A DNA stretch of 52,100 nucleotides from positions 1-52,100 of the forward strand of contig JAFOEU010000054.1 in the NCBI GenBank assembly GCA_017387685.1. The letters are read 5' to 3'. This DNA comes from Clostridia bacterium (GTDB lineage: Bacteria; Bacillota; Clostridia; Oscillospirales; CAG-272). The translations under genes were made by a program, and so were the position numbers. Shown piece after piece: positions 41,101 to 49,439 of the stretch. The first letter of the stretch is position 1. Each line of letters starts with the position of its first letter. Under the pieces are notes generated by a model that ran no database searches, was not told the DNA's origin, and saw only the letters and a list, made by a program, of their open reading frames with translations.

Positions 41101-42479
41101 TATTCTTCTTCCTCGCACGCTTCTGCCACTTTCAGCATAATCGCGCACTCGATTCTCTTCTTGAACAGCTTACATCCGTACTCGTAAACGCCGTTTACGC
41201 TGCCGGTTGCGTGGTAGGAGTTCGCGGCGCAGCCGCCCGAGCAGTAGAGTCTTGCCCAGCAGTCGCGGCATTCCACTCTGGAATATGCCGAGCAGGAGCG
41301 GAATTCGTCGCGGATGGCTTCATTCTTTACGCCGTCAAAAATGTTGCCGAGGAGATATTTCTCGTCGCCGACGAACTGATGGCAGGGGTAAAGGTCGCCC
41401 CAAGGGGTGACAGCCATATACTCGGTTCCCGAGCCGCAGCCCGAAATTCTCTTGTAGATGCAGGGGCCGCCCTCAAGGTCGAGCATGTAGTGATAGAATG
41501 TAATCGGCTTGCCGCGCTTCTTGCGGTCCATCATCTCGTATGCGAGCTGTTCATACTGCTCGTAAAGCACGGGAAGATCCTCCTCGCCGAGTGCGTAGGG
41601 GTCGCCGGGAGGGCAGACTACGGGCTCCATCGAAAGCTCGGTAAAGCCTTCGTCAGCCATATGTATGATGTCCTTGCAGAAATCTGTGTTGAACTTTGTG
41701 AACGTGCCGCGCATATAGTAACCCTTGTCACCGCGGCGGGTGACGAACTCCTTGAATTTCGGAAGGATCAGGTCATAAGATCCCTGACCGTTTACGGTCT
41801 TGCGGAGGTTATCGTGCACGTGGCGTCTGCCGTCGAGCGAGAGGACGACGTTGTCCATCTCACGGTTGGCAAAATCGATGACGTCATCGTCGATCAGCAC
41901 GCCGTTTGTGGTCAGCGTGAAGCGGAAATGCTTGCCTGCGGCTTCCTCGATTGAGCGCGCGTATGCGACGAGGTCCTTGACGACCTGCCAGTTCATCAGC
42001 GGCTCGCCGCCGAAGAAGTCGACCTCGAGATTGTGGCGTGTGCCCGAGTTTTCAACGAGGAAATCGAGTGCGCGCTTACCGACCTCGAAGGACATCAGTG
42101 CGCGTTCGCCGTGGAATCGACCTTGCGCCGCGAAGCAATATTCGCAGTTGAGGTTACAGGTGTGCGCAACGTGCAGGCAGAGTGCCTTGACGGTGTTGGA
42201 ATTATTCTTAAGCTTGCCGACGAGGGGGGCGTAGATATCCTCGGCGTAGAGCTTGCCCGACTCCTTAAGCTCCTCGACGTCAGAGATCGTGTCACGAACG
42301 TCCTGCTCGGTGATGCCCTCGGAGGCGAATTTTTCAAGGCAGAGAGAGACGATCTCGTCCGCCGACTTGGTTTCGTAAAGGTTGATCACGTCATAGGCGA
42401 GATCGTCGACCGCGTGAACCGCACCCGATCCGACGTCAAGGACGATATTGTAACCGTTCAGTTTATAGGAATGGATCAT
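41100..42479 (-). CDS. scfB: radical-SAM SCIFF (ranthipeptide) maturase
   Basis: A 459-residue radical S-adenosylmethionine enzyme. The N-terminal ~90 residues are a PqqD/RRE-like peptide-recognition domain. The radical-SAM cluster motif is CNLNCEYC (cysteines 108, 112 and 115). FFGGEPLMNW follows, and the C-terminal SPASM region has many cysteines (GGPC, SGCGSG, YPCHQF, CRDCWARLYCSGGCAANSY) for auxiliary 4Fe-4S clusters. The family forms thioether bonds from the cysteines of the SCIFF precursor to neighbouring residues. It follows the precursor gene with a hairpin between. The start has a GAGGT site. Length and motifs are complete. Confidence 0.95.
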   Translation of the reverse strand: MIHSYKLNGYNIVLDVGSGAVHAVDDLAYDVINLYETKSADEIVSLCLEKFASEGITEQDVRDTISDVEELKESGKLYAEDIYAPLVGKLKNNSNTVKALCLHVAHTCNLNCEYCFAAQGRFHGERALMSFEVGKRALDFLVENSGTRHNLEVDFFGGEPLMNWQVVKDLVAYARSIEEAAGKHFRFTLTTNGVLIDDDVIDFANREMDNVVLSLDGRRHVHDNLRKTVNGQGSYDLILPKFKEFVTRRGDKGYYMRGTFTKFNTDFCKDIIHMADEGFTELSMEPVVCPPGDPYALGEEDLPVLYEQYEQLAYEMMDRKKRGKPITFYHYMLDLEGGPCIYKRISGCGSGTEYMAVTPWGDLYPCHQFVGDEKYLLGNIFDGVKNEAIRDEFRSCSAYSRVECRDCWARLYCSGGCAANSYHATGSVNGVYEYGCKLFKKRIECAIMLKVAEACEEEE

Positions 42480-42496
42480 TTTTTACCTCATCAGAA

Positions 42497-42529
42497 TAAA
42501 AGCCGCCGCTTTATGCGGCGGCTTTTTTT
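42497..42529 (-). terminator. intercistronic hairpin between SCIFF peptide and maturase genes
   Basis: On the minus strand GCCGCCGC, an ATAAA loop and GCGGCGGC are followed by TTTTATT. It lies 5 bases after the peptide stop codon. It probably acts as a partial terminator or as RNA protection, so that precursor exceeds enzyme. Confidence 0.75.
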
Positions 42530-42533
42530 ACAA

Positions 42534-42680
42534 TTACTTAGACTTCTTTTCGCAAGCCTGGTTAGCAACGCCGCAAGAGGTCTTGCAAGCGGACTGGCAG
42601 GAAGTCTGGCACTCGCCGCATCCGCCGTTCTTAACGGAAGCCTTGAGGTCACGGGTATTGATAGTACGAATTCTCTTCAT
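42534..42680 (-). CDS. scfA: SCIFF six-cysteine ranthipeptide precursor
   Basis: A 48-residue peptide with a conserved leader MKRIRTINTRDLKASVKNGG and a core containing six cysteines spaced CxxC, then SC, AC, SC and a last AC before EKKSK. This matches the family name, six cysteines in forty-five residues. It is the substrate of the adjacent radical-SAM maturase, which cross-links cysteines by thioether bonds. In Clostridia the family is nearly universal; a quorum-sensing or regulatory role has been proposed. The start follows an AAAGGTGG site by eight bases. The promoter at 42722-42750 is near consensus. Confidence 0.95.
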   Translation of the reverse strand: MKRIRTINTRDLKASVKNGGCGECQTSCQSACKTSCGVANQACEKKSK

Positions 42681-42721
42681 TGTAAAATTCCACCTTTCGG
42701 ATATAATTTAATTCACCATAT

Positions 42722-42750
42722 AGTATATATGATTTTTGATGATTTGTCAA
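42722..42750 (-). promoter_or_regulatory. promoter of the SCIFF gene
   Basis: On the minus strand, TTGACA (42750-42745), 17 bases and TATACT (42727-42722). The -35 lies across the stop codon of the upstream decarboxylase gene. Confidence 0.82.
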
Positions 42751-44081
42751 GAGGTTTTGATGATTTTTGGCGAAATCCCCGAAATTTTCAGTATTTCGAG
42801 GTGATTTTTTATCTCCTCGGTAACTCTTTCGCCGGGCAGGAGAAGCGGTATTCCGGGGGGATAGACCCAAACGTAGGCGTTTGAAATCTCGCCGCCGTCG
42901 GGAATGTCGCGCAGGACCGCATCGGCAAGCGGAATCTCTGCGGGGGGCAATTCGGTGATAAAGGATGGATATATTCTGCCTTCCGAATATTCAGCCTCCG
43001 CATCAAGCTCCGTGATCGCGCGCGAGAGGGCTGCGAGATTTTCGCGAGTGTCGCAGATCGAGGTCATACAGAGCAGATAGTCGGAATGCACCATTTCGGG
43101 CTCGATATGGAATCGGTTTCGCAGAGCCTTTGCGAGCGAAGAACCCGTAAAGTTTGTTCCGCGCGTGGAGATCGATATCTTGCCGATGTCATCGGTTTTG
43201 ATAAGCTTCAGCTTTTCGGGATTCGTCGATGCGTAAAATTCATCGAGCATCGCGCGGTAGCTGTCAAAAAGCTCCCCCCTGTCAGCGAGAATATCGGCGC
43301 ATCTTGCAATCGAGTTCATTAATATATAGGAAGGACTGCTTGTTTCAAATATGCCGAGATTGCGGGCGAAACGGGAGGAATATTTTTCATTGAAAACAAG
43401 CCCGAGTGCGGTCTGCGTGAGTGCGGGGAGCGTTTTGTGCAGACTTGTGACGGCGATGTCGGCACCTCTCGGAAAGCCGGGAAAATGCTCCGAAAAACCG
43501 AGGTGTGCGCCGTGTGCAGCATCGACGAAAAGCGCGGCGGAGTGCTTTTTGCAGACCTCCGCTATCGCGTCAACATCCGATATCACGCCCTCGTATGTGG
43601 GGGAGGTGAGGATCACGCAGGTTGCGCCGTGTGAGCGCGAAAATGCATCCTCGACCGCCGCCGATTTGATAGTACCGCAGATGCCGTATTCCTCGATGAT
43701 GGGCGGAAGAATACAGGTCGGGCGGAGTCTGCAGAGCTCGATCGCGTGCCAGACCGATTTGTGGCAGTTTCGCGCAACGATGACGGCATCACCCGGCTTT
43801 GTCAGCGTGCGGATGCCCGCGAGGATTCCGCAGGTAGAGCCGCCTATGAGAGGATGCGCGGATTTTGCCTTATATAAATCGGCGTATTTATGGCAAAGTG
43901 AGCCGATGATGCCGCCGTCCTCGGGATCGTGCAGATCGTCCGCGCCGTCGATCTCGGTGACGTCGACGGAGTAGGGAAGATCGTCGCCGAGCATAGCGAC
44001 ATTCCGCTTGTGCCCCGGCATATGCATTGGGATCGTGGCGGCGGTGATGGTTTCTATTGTGGATTGGAATTTTGTTTTCAT
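42747..44081 (-). CDS. Orn/Lys/Arg decarboxylase-family PLP enzyme
   Basis: A 444-residue fold-type I PLP enzyme of the short Firmicute amino-acid decarboxylase group. Motifs are MPGHKRN near residue 21, LIGGSTCGILAGI (cofactor phosphate), FVDAAHGAH (Asp to the pyridine nitrogen) and TSLHKTLPALTQTA with the Schiff-base lysine at about residue 220. The C-terminal domain ends YVWVYPPGIPLLLPGERV. It should make a polyamine precursor by decarboxylating lysine, arginine or ornithine; which one cannot be read. It has no clear ribosome binding site or promoter, and the DNA upstream is a repeat element, so expression may depend on transcription from further upstream. Confidence 0.9.
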   Translation of the reverse strand: MKTKFQSTIETITAATIPMHMPGHKRNVAMLGDDLPYSVDVTEIDGADDLHDPEDGGIIGSLCHKYADLYKAKSAHPLIGGSTCGILAGIRTLTKPGDAVIVARNCHKSVWHAIELCRLRPTCILPPIIEEYGICGTIKSAAVEDAFSRSHGATCVILTSPTYEGVISDVDAIAEVCKKHSAALFVDAAHGAHLGFSEHFPGFPRGADIAVTSLHKTLPALTQTALGLVFNEKYSSRFARNLGIFETSSPSYILMNSIARCADILADRGELFDSYRAMLDEFYASTNPEKLKLIKTDDIGKISISTRGTNFTGSSLAKALRNRFHIEPEMVHSDYLLCMTSICDTRENLAALSRAITELDAEAEYSEGRIYPSFITELPPAEIPLADAVLRDIPDGGEISNAYVWVYPPGIPLLLPGERVTEEIKNHLEILKISGISPKIIKTS

Positions 44082-44095
44082 TTCACATACTAAAA

Positions 44096-44185
44096 AAGAT
44101 TAAAGTTTTGGTCAACCTTTTTCAAAAGGTTGCGGTTTCTTAAGGCAGAGCCTTAAGTCGACCTCCGCAGAGGTCGAAACATCCT
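44096..44185 (+). repeat. partial modular hairpin element
   Basis: AGTTTTGGTCAACC/GGTTG around a CTTTTTCAAAAG centre, TTAAGGC/GCCTTAA, and TCGACCTC/GAGGTCGA. It ends at the stop codon of the small membrane-protein gene. Confidence 0.65.
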
Positions 44186-44395
44186 TCACTTTTTTACAAT
44201 TCTGCCGACGACCGAAATCGCGATCGCGAACGCGCCGGCAAGGTATGTAGGCCAAAAAATGTACGAATACATAACGAGCCAATCGAACATCGTCCAGCTT
44301 TCGATCGAGATCTTGTATATGCCGAAAGCGAATGGTAGTATGAAAGGAACGATGCCGATGATTAAGATAATGTTCAGGATAAGGTTCTTTTTCAT
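44186..44395 (-). CDS. small two-helix membrane protein
   Basis: A 69-residue protein with two hydrophobic helices (about residues 5-27 and 40-65) and basic ends (MKKN, RIVKK). A GGAGAA site lies seven bases upstream of the ATG. Its TAG/TAA-proximal end touches a repeat element. No family recognised; the coding potential rests on the start signal and regular hydrophobicity. Confidence 0.55.
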   Translation of the reverse strand: MKKNLILNIILIIGIVPFILPFAFGIYKISIESWTMFDWLVMYSYIFWPTYLAGAFAIAISVVGRIVKK

Positions 44396-44449
44396 GGGGA
44401 TTCTCCATAGTAGAGAGGTGTAAAGCTGATTTGCTAAATAATTTTATTC

Positions 44450-44592
44450 AGCAAAGGATGCCAGAGGCTCAAGTACTTGCCGAAGGCAAGTGTTCGAGCT
44501 CTGCCACCTTTTGAAAAAGGTGGACGAAAACTTTCCGCTGCTGTTGTCTTTTGTTTTAATGAAAATTTTCGAGCAACGCGAGAAAATTTACC
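44450..44592 (-). repeat. hairpin modules downstream of murQ
   Basis: On the minus strand: AAATTTTCTCGCG/GCTCGAAAATTTT, AACAGCAGCGGAAAGTTTTCG, TCCACCTTTTTCAAAAGGTGG and the mini-hairpin CTTGCC-ttc-GGCAAG. It repeats the composition of 10320-10400 and 18847-18910. Confidence 0.6.
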
Positions 44593-44626
44593 TTAACTCT
44601 GCACTCTGCACTCTTAACTCTGCATT
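44593..44626 (-). repeat. period-7 array containing the murQ stop codon
   Basis: On the minus strand, heptads GCAGAGT and TAAGAGT in the order A-B-A-A, then TAAGG. The TAA at 44616-44614 is the murQ stop, so the last codons of murQ are part of the array. Confidence 0.8.
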
Positions 44627-45444
44627 TTTATCGCATCGAGCGCCGCAGGCACCTCGCCGTATTCTGCAAGCAGTCGTTCGGCGGTTTCTCTGTCCGCGTC
44701 CGACAGCTGCATTATGATTCGCGTTGCACGCTCGACGAGCTTTTCATTCGTCGGGCGGACGTTGACCATAAGGTTTGAGCGCACCTTGCCCGTCTTTATC
44801 ATCGCGCAGGTGGAGAACATATTAAGTATCAGCTTCTGCGCCGTGCCGGCTTTGAGTCTGGTTGAGCCCGAAATGACCTCGGGGCCGACGTAGACCGAAA
44901 CCGCTATGTCGCAGTGGTTTTCCATAAGTGATCCGGGATTGCAGGTGACGGATATCGTCTTGCATCCGAGCTCGCGCGCTTTTTTGAGTGCGCCGATGAC
45001 GAAGGGGGCGCGTCCCGATGCCGAAAGTCCGACGACGACGTCGCCTGCCTTTGCTCCGTCAGCGTCGATTGCGGCGATACCCTTTTCCTCGCTGTCCTCG
45101 GCGTTCTCGGTTGCGCGGAAAACGGCTTCCTTGCCGCCCGCGATAACTCCGCGGAAAAGATCATAATCAACGCCGAAGGTGGGCGGGCATTCGGAGGCGT
45201 CGATGATTCCGAGTCTGCCCGAGGTGCCGCAACCGACGTAGATGACGTGTCCGCCGCCCTCGATTGCTTCGCTTATCATATCGATAGCCGCCGCGATCTC
45301 GGGAAGTGCCTCGTCGATGCCGTCCTCGACGGCGCGGTTTTCCCGGTTGATCAGGCGCACCATTTCGAGCGAGGAAAGCTTATCTATGTCCATTGTCCGA
45401 GGATTTCTGCCCTCGGTTTTCAGAACGTCATAATTGTCTCTCAT
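44614..45444 (-). CDS. murQ: N-acetylmuramic acid 6-phosphate etherase
   Basis: A 276-residue lyase that converts MurNAc-6-phosphate to GlcNAc-6-phosphate and lactate in cell-wall recycling. The N-terminal TEGRNPRT motif, the SIS fold with YVGCGTSGRLGIIDASECPPTF, GLSASGRAPF and the GSTRLKAGTAQKLILNM stretch are all present. The usual length is about 300 residues; the C-terminal helices are cut short and the last residues (MQS) lie in a heptad array that also supplies the stop. Catalytic parts are intact. It is 2 bases after the GDPD gene, third in an operon with MFS and GDPD genes. No MurNAc-specific PTS is seen here. Confidence 0.92.
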   Translation of the reverse strand: MRDNYDVLKTEGRNPRTMDIDKLSSLEMVRLINRENRAVEDGIDEALPEIAAAIDMISEAIEGGGHVIYVGCGTSGRLGIIDASECPPTFGVDYDLFRGVIAGGKEAVFRATENAEDSEEKGIAAIDADGAKAGDVVVGLSASGRAPFVIGALKKARELGCKTISVTCNPGSLMENHCDIAVSVYVGPEVISGSTRLKAGTAQKLILNMFSTCAMIKTGKVRSNLMVNVRPTNEKLVERATRIIMQLSDADRETAERLLAEYGEVPAALDAIKMQS

Positions 45445-45446
45445 AA

Positions 45447-46259
45447 TTAATATCTCTTGGGTTCGAATTTTTCAAATACGGGGATGTCGCCCTTGGCTTT
45501 GGCTTCGCCGTAAAGCTCGGGGGTGTTGACCGTCCAGGTGAATGTCAGGACGTTATAAAGCTTCTTGCAGATAACGAGGGGGAGAAGCTTCGGATGCTTG
45601 CAGTCGTAGGAGATGTAGTCGGGCTTTGCAACACAGTTGAGGATCATAGTGGTTGCGAGGAGTCGGGTGAAAATGTTGCCCTTATGTCCTTTGGCAAGGA
45701 AATTGGAAACGAGCACGCCGCGCACCACGCGGGGACGGTTGATGCGGAACCAGTTGATCAGCATCGGGTTAAAGGATTTGACCGAATAGAATCTGTCTTC
45801 TTTGTCGAGAAGCTTCATAAGCTCAACGCAAAGACGGGTATCGTTGCCCTTGAGCTCGATGCAGAGGGGAGTGGTGGGGTCGATGCCCGCGAGGACGTCC
45901 TCAAAAAGCGGGATCTTTTCGTAAGTGCCCTTGATCTCCATCCAGGAAAGCTCGGATGCGGTCTTGGAATCAACGCGCTCGGTGCGGTCGCACATACGCT
46001 GGAGGGTGTCGTCGTGGAAGACGACTACCTGATTGTCCTTGGAGAGGCGAACGTCAAGCTCGATGCCGTATCCCTCACGCTCTGCGGCGTAGAAAGCCTG
46101 CATCGTGTTTTCCACAGCGAAATCACCGTGGAGACCGCGGTGGGCGTAGTCTACCTTGAGGGGTTCGACCGAGGTCTTGGGTTCGGGACGGGGACGGAGG
46201 AGAAAGACGTAGAGCGCGGAAAGCGCGATAAGCGCGAGAAGAATATAAACGATAATCAT
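45447..46259 (-). CDS. membrane-anchored glycerophosphodiester phosphodiesterase
   Basis: A 270-residue enzyme with one N-terminal membrane helix (about residues 2-22) and a GDPD TIM barrel. Catalytic motif AHRGLHGDFAVENT (His/Arg, then Glu) is followed by GIELDVRLSKDNQVVVFHDDTL (metal Glu/Asp and general acid His) and CIELKG. It hydrolyses glycerophosphodiesters to glycerol-3-phosphate and an alcohol, acting on deacylated lipids or teichoic acid fragments. The start has a GAGGT site overlapping the MFS stop. Together with murQ it suggests salvage of envelope turnover products. Confidence 0.9.
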   Translation of the reverse strand: MIIVYILLALIALSALYVFLLRPRPEPKTSVEPLKVDYAHRGLHGDFAVENTMQAFYAAEREGYGIELDVRLSKDNQVVVFHDDTLQRMCDRTERVDSKTASELSWMEIKGTYEKIPLFEDVLAGIDPTTPLCIELKGNDTRLCVELMKLLDKEDRFYSVKSFNPMLINWFRINRPRVVRGVLVSNFLAKGHKGNIFTRLLATTMILNCVAKPDYISYDCKHPKLLPLVICKKLYNVLTFTWTVNTPELYGEAKAKGDIPVFEKFEPKRY

Positions 46260-46270
46260 TTTAGTTTACC

Positions 46271-47782
46271 TCATTTCGTGGGTTTGGAGTCGCCGTGGCG
46301 TACAAAGAGCATCGTTACGAATGCGCCCGCCGCGAAGATTGCGGCGTAGGGGAAGAGGGTCTTCATTCCGAGGGTGTCCATAAGGAAGCCGGAGACGAGG
46401 GGAGTGATGGTCTGTGCCGCCATACTTGCGGTATAGTAGAATCCCGTGTACTTTCCGACGTTGCCGCCGCGTGCAAGCTCGACGACCATGGGGAAGGAGT
46501 TTACGTTGATGGTTGCCCATCCGATACCCGCGATGGCAAAGAGGATCATCATAACGGGCAGGGGAGTTCCCGCGTCAAGGAAGGATGCGGTGAGGAACGC
46601 GCCCGAGAGCATAACGATGCCCGCGAGGATCGTCTTTTTTCTGCCAACCTTGGTTGCGATCATACCTACGGGGAGATATGCGATAAGCGCGGCGATATTA
46701 GCGACGAGGAGGGTGGAGTTGTAGTCAAGCTGGAGAACTCTGCCCGCATAGACCGAGTACTTGCTCGTTACGGCGTTGTAGCCGAAGAACCAGAGAACGA
46801 CGGATGCAAGCAGGAGAATGAGCGAGAGCTTTTCGCCCGCGGAAAGCTTGCGGTCGCCCGCGGCTTCATCCTCATCATTACCTTCTTTAATAGCGTTTTC
46901 ACGGCTGATCTCCTCCATTTCCGCAACGAATTTGCGTTCGCGGACGGTGGAAAGGAAGACAACAAGGCTGACGAGCATAATTCCCGCAACGATGAAGAAA
47001 TAGCCCGTGTAGGGCATATAAGTGTTCTTGGTTGCGCCCGTGGAGAGAAGCATACCGAGACCGAGAATAAGGCTTCCTCCGATGGTACCCATCAAATTGA
47101 TGACGGCGTTAGCCTTCGAACGCAGAGGACGGGGCGTAACGTCGGGCATCAGCGCAACTGCGGGCGTGCGGAAGGTCGCCATTGAAAGGAGCAGGACAAA
47201 GAGCACGGCAATGAAGGTTATGAGTGCCGAGGGATCTTTTCCGACGATCTCTTGCGCGATATAAGCCGAGCGCGCGGGAACGACGTAGTTGGTGTAGTCG
47301 GGGTTAGCCTTGCCGTTCTCGAGGGTAGCGGGGATCTTCATAAAGTCCTCGCGGGCAAATTCGGCAAGATCGTATTCAACACCGTCGGGAGTTGCGAGGG
47401 GGGAGGAGTAGTCGTAATCGTAAAGGACTGCGCGAGCCTCTTCGGAGTTGATGTCAGCTATATTACCGAGACGGTCAAGCTGCATCGAATCAACGAAGGA
47501 GAGGGAGATAAGAGCGGTTGCCGCGATCAGAGTGCCGACGATGATGAAGGGCGTACGGCGTCCGAGCTTGGATTTGGTCTTGTCGGAAAGGATTCCGAAG
47601 AGGGGGAGGAGGAAGAGCGCGAGGATGTTGTCGACCGCCATAATGGCGCCCGACCAGAATTGAGACATACCGAAGCGGTCGGTGAGGATTTTAGGAACGA
47701 TGGTGTCATAAGCCTGCCAGAAGGCACAGATCAGGAAAAATGCGAATCCCACGCAAAGCGTGCGTTTGTAATTGAGTTTCAT
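46271..47782 (-). CDS. MFS transporter (sugar/glycoside type)
   Basis: A 503-residue twelve-helix transporter of the GPH/SLC45-like branch. The first helices contain FWQAYDTIVPKIL, and loop 2-3 has the MFS signature SDKTKSKLGRRTPFI. A long loop of about 70 residues after helix 3 (about 105-180) contains many acidic residues and is outside; a charged loop after helix 6 (about 290-315) is cytoplasmic. The start has an AAGGAG site. It is the first gene of the operon with GDPD and murQ, so I infer import of a muropeptide-derived sugar, glycoside or glycerophosphodiester. Confidence 0.85.
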   Translation of the reverse strand: MKLNYKRTLCVGFAFFLICAFWQAYDTIVPKILTDRFGMSQFWSGAIMAVDNILALFLLPLFGILSDKTKSKLGRRTPFIIVGTLIAATALISLSFVDSMQLDRLGNIADINSEEARAVLYDYDYSSPLATPDGVEYDLAEFAREDFMKIPATLENGKANPDYTNYVVPARSAYIAQEIVGKDPSALITFIAVLFVLLLSMATFRTPAVALMPDVTPRPLRSKANAVINLMGTIGGSLILGLGMLLSTGATKNTYMPYTGYFFIVAGIMLVSLVVFLSTVRERKFVAEMEEISRENAIKEGNDEDEAAGDRKLSAGEKLSLILLLASVVLWFFGYNAVTSKYSVYAGRVLQLDYNSTLLVANIAALIAYLPVGMIATKVGRKKTILAGIVMLSGAFLTASFLDAGTPLPVMMILFAIAGIGWATINVNSFPMVVELARGGNVGKYTGFYYTASMAAQTITPLVSGFLMDTLGMKTLFPYAAIFAAGAFVTMLFVRHGDSKPTK

Positions 47783-47817
47783 TTTGAGCTCCTTATATCA
47801 TTTTAATAAAAAACTAA

Positions 47818-47995
47818 AGACAACAGCAGCGGCAAAGTTTTTGAAGATTCTTAAGAAACTTTTTTCAAAAAGTTTCTTAAGTCGCGCTCCGCAGAGCGCG
47901 AAACTTCCCCCGCGCTTCAAAATGACGGCGCCCCGCCGGCATTTTGGAAGGAGTAAAACCTGCCGCTACGCGGTAGGTTTTTGCTCCTTCATTCC
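47818..47995 (+). repeat. modular covarying hairpin element, copy 4
   Basis: AACAGCAGCGGCAAAGTTTTTGAAG module, CTTAAG with nested AACTTTTTTCAAAAAGTT, CGCGCTC/GAGCGCG, CCGCGCTTCAAAATG with GGC/GCC and CATTTTGGA, then terminal GAAGGAG/CTCCTTC (to 47990) enclosing AAAACCTGCCGC/GCGGTAGGTTTT. Confidence 0.78.
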
Positions 47996-48002
47996 CCTAA
48001 AT

Positions 48003-48557
48003 TTACTTTCTTCTATCAATAATGTACTTCGCCTTCAAAATCGCCGCAATCGTCTTGCCGTCTGCGATCTCGCCCGAGACGCACGCCTCGGCAAGCTTAT
48101 CAAGCGGAATAGCTTCAATGTCGATGAATTCATCGTCATCGGGGTCGGTCTCACCCATCGAAAGCCCCTCGGCAATATACATCGAGATCACCTCGCCGAG
48201 GATCGCGGGGGAGGGAATGAAGTCGCCGATGTAGGTAAGCGTTTCACAGCGCGCACCCGTTTCCTCGCGAAGCTCGCGCAAAGCCGCCGCAGGTCGGTCG
48301 GTCTCTCCGGGCTCAAGCTTGCCCGCGGGGATCTCGAGGAATACGCGACCGTGGGTGTAACGGTACTGACGAACACAGAGCACCTCGCCCTTTTCATTTA
48401 TCGGAACAACGCAGACAGCACCGGGATGACCGACGTATTCGCGCGTTGCCTCTGCTCCGTTCGGGAGCTCGACACGGTCTACCATAACGTGCAGGATCTT
48501 GCCCGAGTAGACCTCGCGCCCGTCAATCCGCCGCTCGGTCATATCAATATTTTGCAT
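48003..48557 (-). CDS. nudF: NUDIX hydrolase, ADP-ribose pyrophosphatase type
   Basis: A 184-residue enzyme of normal length. The Nudix box is GKLEPGETDRPAAALRELREETGA (about residues 78-101) with the REL-EE core that binds magnesium. EYVGHPGAVCVVPI before it and the GDFIPSPAILGE stretch after it match the ADP-ribose pyrophosphatase group, which hydrolyses ADP-ribose to AMP and ribose-5-phosphate. The start has GAGGT nine bases upstream, and the promoter is at 48600-48628. The symbol follows the family; the substrate is not proven. Confidence 0.88.
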   Translation of the reverse strand: MQNIDMTERRIDGREVYSGKILHVMVDRVELPNGAEATREYVGHPGAVCVVPINEKGEVLCVRQYRYTHGRVFLEIPAGKLEPGETDRPAAALRELREETGARCETLTYIGDFIPSPAILGEVISMYIAEGLSMGETDPDDDEFIDIEAIPLDKLAEACVSGEIADGKTIAAILKAKYIIDRRK

Positions 48558-48599
48558 AATTAGTCACCTCAAAATATTATTTTATATTTATACAGAATA

Positions 48600-48628
48600 A
48601 TTATACACTATTTTTTTCCACTTGTAAA
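48600..48628 (-). promoter_or_regulatory. promoter of the NUDIX gene
   Basis: On the minus strand, TTTACA (48628-48623), 17 bases and TATAAT (48605-48600). Confidence 0.75.
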
Positions 48629-48668
48629 GATTTTTTTGCAGATTGCCGCGCTCTTTTGGATTTTTCTA

Positions 48669-48697
48669 TTGCATATTTTGGGGAATTGTGATAAAAT
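48669..48697 (+). promoter_or_regulatory. promoter of tcdA
   Basis: TTGCAT at 48669-48674, 17 bases, TAAAAT at 48692-48697. Confidence 0.6.
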
Positions 48698-48734
48698 TAT
48701 AAAAACAAATGCAAAAGAGAGGCGGTGGAAGTAA

Positions 48735-49439
48735 ATGCAACTTGACGATACACGCACGCGGGCTTTGCTTGGCGAGGACGGCGTGAACAGACTGAACTCG
48801 GCGCACGTTGCGGTCTTCGGACTTGGCGGAGTCGGCGGACATCTCTGCGAGGCACTTGCACGCGCGGGAGTGGGTGAGCTGACCGTCATTGACGGCGATA
48901 CGGTTTCGGCATCGAACGTAAACCGCCAGATCATAGCGACTCAGGTTACTGTCGGCAGACCGAAAGCCGAGGTCATGGCGGAACGCATCCTTTCTATCAA
49001 TCCCGAATGCAAGGTGCACGCGGTCAACCTCTTTTATCTGCCCGAGAATGCCGATGAGATCGACCTTTCACAGTTTGATTTCATCGCCGATGCGGTCGAT
49101 ACCGTTGCGGCAAAGGTCGAGCTGATATGCCGCGCCGATGCGGCGGGAGTGCCCGTCATTGCCTCGATGGGAGCGGGAAACAAGCTCTATCCCGAAAGAT
49201 TCCGCATTTCCGATATCAGTAAAACGAGTGTTTGCCCGCTTGCCAAAATTATGCGCAAGAAGATGAAGGAAAAGGGCATCAAAAAGCTAGACGTGGTTTG
49301 GTCGGACGAAGAACCGATCAAGGCGCAGGGCCTCGGCGCGGAAAACGGCAGAAATGTCCCGGGAAGCCTTTCGTTTGTGCCGGGAGCGGTGGGGCTGATA
49401 ATGGCGGGACACATTATTAGAAAGATAGTGCAGAGTTAA
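48735..49439 (+). CDS. tcdA: tRNA threonylcarbamoyladenosine dehydratase
   Basis: A 234-residue E1-like enzyme that cyclises t6A37 of tRNA to ct6A using ATP. It has the nucleotide loop VFGLGGVGGHLCEAL (about residues 27-41), the DxxxxSxxNRQI arginine/asparagine motif (TVIDGDTVSASNVNRQI), and ADAVDTVAAKVEL. KTSVCPLAKIMRKKMKE (about 160-176) holds a family cysteine. The C-terminus VPGAVGLIMAGHIIRKIVQS ends in a stop that is the second heptad of a repeat array. It has its own promoter. Confidence 0.92.
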   Translation: MQLDDTRTRALLGEDGVNRLNSAHVAVFGLGGVGGHLCEALARAGVGELTVIDGDTVSASNVNRQIIATQVTVGRPKAEVMAERILSINPECKVHAVNLFYLPENADEIDLSQFDFIADAVDTVAAKVELICRADAAGVPVIASMGAGNKLYPERFRISDISKTSVCPLAKIMRKKMKEKGIKKLDVVWSDEEPIKAQGLGAENGRNVPGSLSFVPGAVGLIMAGHIIRKIVQS

